A DNA stretch of 64,000 nt from Nitrogeniibacter mangrovi. Its GTDB lineage: Bacteria > Pseudomonadota > Gammaproteobacteria > Burkholderiales > Rhodocyclaceae. Location: positions 3,658,001 to 3,722,000 of the forward strand of contig NZ_CP048836.1 of NCBI RefSeq assembly GCF_010983895.1. The letters run 5' to 3'. Below, one piece after another: positions 58,212-64,000 of the stretch. The position numbers and the translations under genes were made by a program. Numbering within the stretch: position 1 is the first letter of the stretch; each line of letters begins with the position of its first letter. Under the pieces are notes generated by a model, which saw nothing but the letters and a program-made list of their open reading frames with translations, had not been told where the DNA came from and ran no database searches.

Positions 58212-58931
58212 TCAGTAGATACCCGGAAGCAACCGGTAGCGCACGCGCCGCGCATAGTCTCGATAGCCCGGCAATTCGTCCAGCAGGGTCCGATCTTCCA
58301 GTGCGGTCCTGAGCACCGCGATGATGAACGCCACCGCCACCGGAACCAGTGTCCACACCGAGCTCAAGGCCAGCACGATGCCCAGCAGTGCCAGGATGTT
58401 GCCCGCATAGCCCGGATGCCGCACGAGCCGATAGGGGCCACTGTCACACACCACATGACCCCGATCCGTCTGAATACGCACCACGCTGGAGAAGAAGCGG
58501 TTCTCGGCCAATGCCCAGGCGGCATAGGCGTAGCCGAGTGAAACCAGGACGAAGCCAAGCATGATGAGCCCGTGGGGGAAGACGGACGACCAGCCAAGGC
58601 GATGATCCAGCCCGGCCACAATGACCACGGGGAAACCGACACTCAGCGCCATCAGCGGCGCCAGCACTTTGTCCCAGGCTTTCGCGTTTTGAAACGTCTC
58701 CGTAGCTTGCCGCTCTGCCAGCAGGCCGGGATGCCGCCGCTCCGCCCACACGCGCCCGCCGATGCCCGCGGCGACGATCAGCAGGGAATAGCCCCACGCC
58801 TGCCACCAACCGAGATCGCCTCCGCACAGCAGCAGAACCAGCGGGATGAGGAGATAGGCCGCGGCCACACGGATCCACTGCCGAGCAGATGCCGTTCGCG
58901 TCGCGTTCCGACCCTCCGTGGAAGATGTCAT
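58212..58931 (-). CDS. Isoprenylcysteine/phospholipid methyltransferase-family membrane protein
   Basis: 239 residues, five to six hydrophobic helices. The C-terminal SAM-binding signature is clear: SGPYRLVRHPGYAGNILALL and DYARRVRYRLLPGIY. Family ICMT/PEMT-type integral membrane methyltransferases; substrate in bacteria unknown (lipid, quinone or isoprenoid). Convergent with glcB. No strong ribosome site at 58931. Confidence 0.85.
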   Translation of the reverse strand: MTSSTEGRNATRTASARQWIRVAAAYLLIPLVLLLCGGDLGWWQAWGYSLLIVAAGIGGRVWAERRHPGLLAERQATETFQNAKAWDKVLAPLMALSVGFPVVIVAGLDHRLGWSSVFPHGLIMLGFVLVSLGYAYAAWALAENRFFSSVVRIQTDRGHVVCDSGPYRLVRHPGYAGNILALLGIVLALSSVWTLVPVAVAFIIAVLRTALEDRTLLDELPGYRDYARRVRYRLLPGIY

Positions 58932-59359
58932 GCCCTGGCCTCAACCCCCATGACGTTCAATGAACGCCCACGGCATCAGCGTAGCCGACGACGACCGGCA
59001 CCGCAGGCTGGCGGTCGACTGGCGCGCAGTGTCGTGCGGACGCGGACCCATTCGCCAGGCGCCGATGGCGATTCAACGCCGATCCACGCTCGGCCGCCCG
59101 CGCCTGCGCCCTTCCCGGCACCCTGCCCCATTTCGCAGCAACGGATTCAACCCCTGCCACATCAGCCAGATACGCACTCGCCCCACAGCTTATCCACACC
59201 TCTGCCCACGGCCGGCGTGGATAAATCGGGCGATGGTGGTCCGGCGCCTGCCGTGGCCGGGGCGAATTTTTGTCTCCGGATCTTTGCCGCCGAACTTCGG
59301 CGTGGCCGCCGTGCTCCAATAGGATGTCATCTCATCGCATCGGTCGCTCGGAGCTCCTC
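58932..59359. other. 428-base intergenic region with DnaA-box-like words
   Basis: No supportable gene: open frames here are arginine/proline-rich and lack ribosome sites. It contains TTATCCACA (59190-59198, a perfect DnaA box) and, 17 bases on, CGTGGATAA (59216-59224, 8 of 9 in the opposite orientation). Confidence 0.4.
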
Positions 59360-59968
59360 ATGATGCTGCGCCTTCTCGTCTTGCTCGCCAGCCTGGTCTC
59401 GCTCACCGGCTGCGCCACCGGCCTCTATCATCCGGTCTGGACCGCCGAGGACGCGCCGACGATCCGGCTCGGGCGCACCGTGGCGGCGGTGCTGGTGCCG
59501 TCCGAATCCGACCGGCGCCTGTCCGAGGATGCCTTCGTGCAGTATCTGCAGCCGGCCATGGACATGACCGCGCTGCACGCGGCGGCGGGCAAGGGCAGCA
59601 GCGTGCCCGGCTCGGTGGACGAGGCCCGCACCCAGGCGCGCACGCTCGGTTTCGACTCCCTGCTGGTGGCGCGGGTGGTGGAAACCTACGAGCGCGAAAT
59701 CTATCGCCCCACCTTCGGTTTCTACGCCGGCACCCATCCCTACTACGGCCTGTGGGGGCGCTTTCCGTTCGACTACTGGGACCGTCCCGGCTACGTGGAC
59801 ACGGTGCGGCGCAGCGTCATCGAGGTGAGCCTGTATTCGACCCACACCAAGGCGCTGATCTGGAGCGGCAAGGCCGAGACCTTCGCCACCGACAGCTTCG
59901 TCGATCAGGTGGAACCGCTCGCCGACGCCCTGCTCAAGGATCTGGTCGCGCGCGGCATCGTGCGCTGA
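59360..59968 (+). CDS. Small lipoprotein, unknown function
   Basis: 202 residues with a lipoprotein signal (MMLRLLVLLASLVSLTGC; lipobox LTGC). The mature part has a mixed alpha/beta pattern and an unusual aromatic/glycine patch (YRPTFGFYAGTHPYYGLWGR). GGAG stands six bases before ATG 59360. Transcribed alone; converges on the LysR gene. Not recognised; MXAN_6521/LA_1396-like lipoproteins share this kind of layout. Confidence 0.78.
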   Translation: MMLRLLVLLASLVSLTGCATGLYHPVWTAEDAPTIRLGRTVAAVLVPSESDRRLSEDAFVQYLQPAMDMTALHAAAGKGSSVPGSVDEARTQARTLGFDSLLVARVVETYEREIYRPTFGFYAGTHPYYGLWGRFPFDYWDRPGYVDTVRRSVIEVSLYSTHTKALIWSGKAETFATDSFVDQVEPLADALLKDLVARGIVR

Positions 59969-59975
59969 CGGCGCG

Positions 59976-60875
59976 TCAGCCGGCCAGCTGCACCGCTGGC
60001 GGCGCCACTTCCCACACCTGGCAAATCGTGCTCACCAGCGCCTGGATGAGCGGGTCGTTGGCGCGTCGGCGCGGATAGGTGAAGTTGAGCGGCACCGGCG
60101 GCAGCGCGAGCGGCAAGGCGTCGATCCGGTCGTCGCCGGCGTCGATCTTGTCGCGGCGAATCACCCCCAGCCCCGCGCCGGCCTTCACCATGGCGAGCAC
60201 CGCGTCCTCCTGGTCAGCCAGCACCTTCTGGCGCGGCTCGCACCCATGCGCGTCGAACAGCGCGCGGATGGCGCCGTAGTGCGAACAATCGGGCGAGGTC
60301 AGCACCCAGGGCTGCGCCGCCAGCGCGCTCACGTCGGCGGCGTCGAAGGTGCCGCGCAGACGGGCGGGCACACCGACCGCGAGCGCCTCCTCGCCCAGGA
60401 CCACGACCTCGATCGCCGGATCGGTCATGACCCCGCTGGTGAAGGCCGCATCGAGTCTGCCGACGCGCAGCGCGGGCAGGTTCACCTCGGTGCTGCCGCC
60501 GATGAAGGCCACCGACAGGCGCGGATGCGCGGCGCTGAGCGCCGTCTGGATCGCCGCCACGCGCAGGAACTCGGCATCCGAGTTGAGGCCGATGCGCACC
60601 TCGCCCACCACCTCGCCGCGCAGGCTGCGCGCCTCGTCCATCAGGTCCCCGGCCGCGGCCAGCGCGCGCTGCGCCTTCACCAGCAGCTGCGCTCCGGCGG
60701 CGGTCAGCTGCATGCCCTTCGGGGTGCGGTCGAACAGGGTCACGCCGAGCTCTTCCTCCAGCGCCTTCACATGGGCGCTGATGGCCGGCTGGCTGGTGAA
60801 CAGGCGCTCGGCGGCCCGGGTCAGGTGGCCTTCCTCGGCCACGGTGACGAAGGTGCGCAGGTGGTACAGCTCCAT
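59976..60875 (-). CDS. LysR-family transcriptional regulator
   Basis: 299 residues. HTH: MELYHLRTFVTVAEEGHLTR, AAERLFTSQPAISAHVKALE, EELGVTLFDRTPKGMQLTAA, then a complete effector domain. ATG 60875 is the canonical start. Divergent from a DUF1127 gene at 61032 with 156 bases between; the likely target is not obvious. Confidence 0.92.
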   Translation of the reverse strand: MELYHLRTFVTVAEEGHLTRAAERLFTSQPAISAHVKALEEELGVTLFDRTPKGMQLTAAGAQLLVKAQRALAAAGDLMDEARSLRGEVVGEVRIGLNSDAEFLRVAAIQTALSAAHPRLSVAFIGGSTEVNLPALRVGRLDAAFTSGVMTDPAIEVVVLGEEALAVGVPARLRGTFDAADVSALAAQPWVLTSPDCSHYGAIRALFDAHGCEPRQKVLADQEDAVLAMVKAGAGLGVIRRDKIDAGDDRIDALPLALPPVPLNFTYPRRRANDPLIQALVSTICQVWEVAPPAVQLAG

Positions 60876-61031
60876 GAGACGGCTCCAGCGGGGGTGCCAT
60901 GGCATTGAAACGCATCGGCGCCAGCGACGCCATCACAATTTCCGAACGGGTCGATCCGGATAAACGATTGGCATGTTTTGGCGCGGATACCGAAGCTTCA
61001 GGCATATCCTGAACACGCCACGGAGGCTGCC

Positions 61032-61247
61032 ATGCTCCAGCACACCCGCCCCGCCCTTCTGCCCGCCCGCCTCGGCCGCTCCCGTGCGCCCCGGCTCCAA
61101 CGCTGGGGCGCCCTGTTGCGCCTGTGGCGGCAACGCGCCCGCAGCCGCGCCGAGCTGCGCGAACTCGACGAACGCCTGCTGCGCGACATCGGCATCAGCC
61201 GCGAGATGGCACGGTTCGTGGGCCAGAAACCGTTCTGGCGCCCCTGA
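61032..61247 (+). CDS. DUF1127 small basic protein
   Basis: 71 residues. C-terminal DUF1127 signature: RSRAELRELDERLLRDIGIS followed by REMARFVGQKPFW. Preceded by GGAGG four to five bases before ATG 61032, fixing the start; an upstream in-frame ATG at 60978 lacks a ribosome site. Related small arginine-rich proteins affect RNA turnover and phosphate/carbon metabolism in other proteobacteria. Basic, 30-50-residue DUF1127 core with a longer N-terminal tail here. Confidence 0.87.
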   Translation: MLQHTRPALLPARLGRSRAPRLQRWGALLRLWRQRARSRAELRELDERLLRDIGISREMARFVGQKPFWRP

Positions 61248-61267
61248 GCGGCCGACGGCCCGCCCCT

Positions 61268-61681
61268 TCACATCGCCTTGGGGAAAATCACGTTCCACGC
61301 CACGCCGAAGCGATCGGTCACCATGCCGAACTGATGGGCGAAGAAGGTGGGGGCCAGCGGCATGGTCACCTGGCCGCCGTCGGTGAGCGCATCGAAACAG
61401 CGCACCGCCTCCAGCTCGTCCACCACCGTGAGCGTCAGCGCGAAGCTGCCGAACGGTTTGGGCTCGCCGGGGGCGCCGTCGGTGGCCATGACGACGCTGT
61501 CGCCGATGCGGAAGCTCGCGTGCATGACACCTTCCGGGGTCTGCGCGCAGCCGCCCTGCGCCTCCGGGGGCGCATCGGAAAAATGCATGAGCACCTCGAG
61601 GCGGGCGCCGAGCGCATCGACGTAGAACTGGATGGCCTCTTCGCAGCGGCCGTTGAAGATCAGATAGGGGTCGACTTTCAT
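61268..61681 (-). CDS. PhnB-like VOC-family protein
   Basis: 137 residues: MKVDPYLIFNGRCEEAIQFY, GVMHASFRIGDSVVMATDGA, FGSFALTLTVVDELEAVRCF, and the closing FGMVTDRFGVAWNVIFPKAM. PhnB/DUF1428-like VOC proteins of unknown reaction. GGAGAG precedes ATG 61681. Last of three minus-strand genes with a DGPF protein and an ECF sigma factor, a recurrent bacterial neighbourhood. Confidence 0.9.
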   Translation of the reverse strand: MKVDPYLIFNGRCEEAIQFYVDALGARLEVLMHFSDAPPEAQGGCAQTPEGVMHASFRIGDSVVMATDGAPGEPKPFGSFALTLTVVDELEAVRCFDALTDGGQVTMPLAPTFFAHQFGMVTDRFGVAWNVIFPKAM

Positions 61682-61716
61682 TTTTCTCTCCGTGTCATGG
61701 ACTCGATCTCGGGGAT

Positions 61717-62061
61717 TCAGACCTGCAGCTGCCGCACCGGTCGCACCTCGACGCAACCGACACGGGCGGCCGGAATGTCGGCCGCCAGGGCGATGGCCTC
61801 GTTCAGGTCGCGCGCTTCGATCAGATAGAAGCCGGTCAGCTGCTCCTTGGTCTCGGCGAAGGGGCCGTCGGTGATGCTCAGCTTGCCGGCGCGCATGCGC
61901 ACCGTCGAGGCGGTGGCCACCGGCTCCAGCGCCTGGGCAGCGAGCATGCGCCCGCTGGCGGCCACCTGGTCGGCATAGGCCTGGCACTCGGTATCTTCCG
62001 GGCTGTCGGGCAGGCTGTGCAGCAAGGATTCGTCGGCATAGACAAGGCACAGGTATTTCAT
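61717..62061 (-). CDS. YCII-related DGPF-domain protein
   Basis: 114 residues: MKYLCLVYADESLLHSLPDS at the start and SITDGPFAETKEQLTGFYLI with the DGPF signature. GGAGG lies before ATG 62061. DGPF proteins are the standard neighbours of ECF42 sigma factors; their biochemical role is unknown. 81 bases after the sigma gene. Confidence 0.92.
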   Translation of the reverse strand: MKYLCLVYADESLLHSLPDSPEDTECQAYADQVAASGRMLAAQALEPVATASTVRMRAGKLSITDGPFAETKEQLTGFYLIEARDLNEAIALAADIPAARVGCVEVRPVRQLQV

Positions 62062-62142
62062 GGAAACCTCCGTGGGGTTGGGGCTGGCACGAACTGGTCG
62101 ATTCCCCGGCGCGGTTTTCGACAACCGTTCGTCGAAAATGGC

Positions 62143-63402
62143 TCAGGGGTCCGGCAGGGCGTCGCGGCGCGCGATCATGTGGCGCTGCTCGGCCGATGGC
62201 CGGGTGAGCGCGATCGCCGCATCCCAGGCGTCCCGCGCCGCACCGGTCTGCCCCAGGCGCTGCAGCAGCTCGGCGCGCGCCGCATGGGCGAGCCGATAGT
62301 CGGCCAGCGGGCCGTCCGCCATCAGTGGATCGATGAGCGCCAGCCCCGCCGCCGGACCGTCGCGCATGGCCACGGCCACCGCCCGGTTGAGCGCCACCAC
62401 CGGCGAGCCGGTCAGGCGCAGCAGCACGTCGTAGAGGCCGACGATCTGCGCCCAGTCGGTGTCCGCCGCGCGCGCGGCCTCGGCGTGCACCGCGGCAATG
62501 GCCGCCTGCAAGGCATAGGGCCCGGTGCGGCGTGATTCGAGCGCACGGGTCACCAGCGCCAGCCCTTCGTCGATCAGGCCCGCGTGCCACAGGCGCCGGT
62601 CCTGATCCTCGAGCAGCACCGGCCGCCCCTCGGCGTCGGTGCGCGCGGGCCGGCGCGCCTCGGTGAGCAGCATGAGCCCGAGCAGGCCGATCGCCTCCGG
62701 TTCGGGCAGCAGGGCCACCAGCAGGCGGCCGAGGCGGATGGCCTCCTCCGACAGCTCGGCCCGGGTCAGGTCCTCGCCGGCAGAGGCCAGATAGCCCTCG
62801 TTGAAGATCAGGTAGATCACCTGCAGCACGCTGTCGAGCCGCGCCGGCAGATCGCGCCCGTCCGGCACCTCGTAGGGGATGCGCGCGGCACGGATCTTGG
62901 CCTTGGCGCGCACGATGCGCTGCGCCAGGGTGGGGGTCGCGGTCAGGTGGGCGGCGGCGATGGCCTCGGTGGTCAGGCCGCACACTTCGCGCAGGGTGAG
63001 CGCCACCTGGGCCTCGGGCGCCAGCGCGGGGTGGCAGCAGGTGAAGATCAGGCGCAGGCGGTCGTCCTCGATGGCCTCGTCCGGTGTCTGCGGCTGCGCC
63101 ACGTCCTCGCCGGTCTCCGCCAGGCGCCAGGCCAGCTCCGCCAGCGAGGCGTCGAAGCGGGCGCGCTGGCGGATGCGGTCGATGGCACGAAAACGCCCGG
63201 CCGACACCAGCCAGGCGCGCGGATTGGCCGGCACGCCCTCGCGCGGCCAGGCGCTGGAGGCGGCCATGAAGGCTTCCTGGAGCGCCTCCTCGGCCAGGTC
63301 GAAGTCCCCCAGCAGGCGGATCAGCGTCGCCAGCACGCGACGCGATTCGTCGCGGAACACGGCCTCGACCCGGGCCAGGGCATCGTCGTCGGAACGGTTC
63401 AT
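62143..63402 (-). CDS. ECF sigma factor, ECF42 type, with C-terminal extension
   Basis: 419 residues, more than twice a minimal ECF sigma. Sigma2 near 10-80 ([20 protein letters not shown], then [20 protein letters not shown]), sigma4 near 115-175 ([20 protein letters not shown]), then a helical TPR-like C-terminal domain of about 240 residues ([40 protein letters not shown]) diagnostic of ECF42. No anti-sigma gene is adjacent, as is typical; the C-terminal domain takes that role. It likely directs the downstream DGPF and PhnB-like genes. Start ATG 63402; ATG 63414 possible. Confidence 0.92.
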   Translation of the reverse strand: MNRSDDDALARVEAVFRDESRRVLATLIRLLGDFDLAEEALQEAFMAASSAWPREGVPANPRAWLVSAGRFRAIDRIRQRARFDASLAELAWRLAETGEDVAQPQTPDEAIEDDRLRLIFTCCHPALAPEAQVALTLREVCGLTTEAIAAAHLTATPTLAQRIVRAKAKIRAARIPYEVPDGRDLPARLDSVLQVIYLIFNEGYLASAGEDLTRAELSEEAIRLGRLLVALLPEPEAIGLLGLMLLTEARRPARTDAEGRPVLLEDQDRRLWHAGLIDEGLALVTRALESRRTGPYALQAAIAAVHAEAARAADTDWAQIVGLYDVLLRLTGSPVVALNRAVAVAMRDGPAAGLALIDPLMADGPLADYRLAHAARAELLQRLGQTGAARDAWDAAIALTRPSAEQRHMIARRDALPDP

Positions 63403-63453
63403 GGCCGCCAGCATACGCCGGCATGGTGACCTTGCGTTGTCTAGAATGAGCTC

Positions 63454-64000
63454 ATGACAGCGTCGTCTTCGCCCACCCTCTTCATCAGCTACCGGCGCGA
63501 CGATGCCAGCGCCCGGGCGGGGCGCCTGTGCGACTGGCTCAAGCGCCAGTTCGGCGCCACGCGCGTGTTCCTCGACACCGACAAGATCGCCGCCGGGGAC
63601 GACTTCGCCCGCGTGCTCGACGAACGCCTGGCGAGCACCGACGTGCTCATCGTCGTCATCGGCCCCGGCTGGCTCGACGCGGCCAATGACCGGGGCCGCC
63701 GCCTCGACCAGGCGGACGATTTCGTGCGCCAGGAGGTGGCCAGCGGCCTGGCCGCCGGCAAACGGGTGGTCCCGGTGCTGGTGGGCGGTGCGCAGATGCC
63801 CGCCGAGGCCGAGCTGCCCGAGGCGCTCAAGGCCCTGCATTTGCGCAACGCCGCGATCGTGGACGACGCCAGCTTCGAGCGCGACTTCAACGCCCTGGTG
63901 GACGACATCCTGCAGCGCCCGCGCGGCTACCTGCGCCGCGAGGTGGACCGGCTCACGCGCCTGGTCCGGGCACTCAGGCTCACCTCCCTGCTGGTGCCGG
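63454..64000 (+). CDS. TIR-domain protein, N-terminal part (runs off the window)
   Basis: 182 residues visible from ATG 63454, open to the window end. A complete TIR domain: [20 protein letters not shown] (10-29), [15 protein letters not shown] (37-51), [13 protein letters not shown] (63-75), [12 protein letters not shown] (88-99) and [13 protein letters not shown] (104-116). E94 in FVRQEV sits where NAD-cleaving TIR domains carry the catalytic glutamate. After about 165 a hydrophobic, arginine-rich stretch begins. A -10-like TAGAAT ends six bases before the ATG. Divergent from the ECF42 gene. Partner domain and role unknown. Confidence 0.85.
   Translation, partial: MTASSSPTLFISYRRDDASARAGRLCDWLKRQFGATRVFLDTDKIAAGDDFARVLDERLASTDVLIVVIGPGWLDAANDRGRRLDQADDFVRQEVASGLAAGKRVVPVLVGGAQMPAEAELPEALKALHLRNAAIVDDASFERDFNALVDDILQRPRGYLRREVDRLTRLVRALRLTSLLVP

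Noticed and set aside
58957-59322. Two roughly 120-codon open frames on opposite strands
   Set aside because: Arginine/proline-rich, no ribosome sites, no family features; the stretch is treated as intergenic.

Overview
The window is GC-rich (roughly two thirds G+C by eye) chromosomal DNA, densely packed with genes, and reads as a betaproteobacterium, most likely of the Rhodocyclales (Azoarcus/Thauera/Aromatoleum-like). That placement is an inference from gene content: a zapB-like/zapA/6S RNA locus, YggL, YaeQ, an HU gene, malate synthase G, PaaY, a sigma54-regulated TRAP transporter and a cobalamin late-step cluster. I see no phage, transposase, CRISPR array, tRNA or rRNA.

Layout. 1-7.4 kb: the end of a VOC protein (possibly methylmalonyl-CoA epimerase), a chemoreceptor, a LysR/MFS divergent pair, a YpfJ-type zinc metallopeptidase with an apparent frameshift, and a KamA-like radical SAM enzyme. 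7.4-16.2 kb: the propionyl-CoA to succinyl-CoA operon (scpA-meaB-pccB-pccA, minus strand) diverging from a GntR/FCD regulator followed by a crotonase. The two promoters overlap around one palindrome. 16.3-25.2 kb: MscS channel, PhoX-like protein, a frameshifted alpha/beta hydrolase, TauE/SafE permease, EVE protein, a very large membrane M48 peptidase and a small exported protein. 25.3-29.9 kb: a four-gene tripartite efflux operon (outer-membrane lipoprotein, adaptor, ATPase, permease) with 4-base overlaps. 30.0-30.8 kb: zapB-like, zapA and 6S RNA. 30.8-35.2 kb: cobQ diverging from cbiB-cobD-btuF. 35.2-44.2 kb: a second M48 protease, leuA with a two-peptide leader, yggL, an HD-GYP protein, an MFS carrier, yaeQ and rhlE. 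44.2-45.0 kb: a MaoC hydratase and hupB. 45.4-53.5 kb: a TRAP transporter (TakP-like binding protein), a CoA-transferase and a lone type-I binding protein, headed by a strong sigma54 promoter with an IHF-like site and followed upstream by the sigma54 activator gene. 53.7-64 kb: paaY, a LysR/cupin pair, malate synthase G, a methyltransferase, a lipoprotein, a LysR/DUF1127 pair, an ECF42-type sigma factor with its DGPF and PhnB-like neighbours, and the start of a TIR-domain protein cut by the window edge.

How it fits together. Much of the window serves carboxylate assimilation. The TRAP system and CoA-transferase probably take up and activate a short (oxo/hydroxy/propionic) acid, the Pcc-Mut route carries propionyl-CoA to succinyl-CoA, the cobalamin genes supply the mutase cofactor, and malate synthase G closes the glyoxylate route. 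These links are inferred from gene families and position.

Most notable signals: (i) a leucine-rich 32-codon peptide starting at or next to the predicted transcription start upstream of leuA, ending inside an intrinsic terminator and followed by a second short peptide; (ii) the complete sigma54/IHF/inverted-repeat architecture at the TRAP operon; (iii) a REP-like inverted repeat with a covarying base pair between the TRAP genes; (iv) two genes each broken by one missing base in a G tract; (v) a 6S RNA gene; (vi) a TIR protein with the glutamate expected of NADases.
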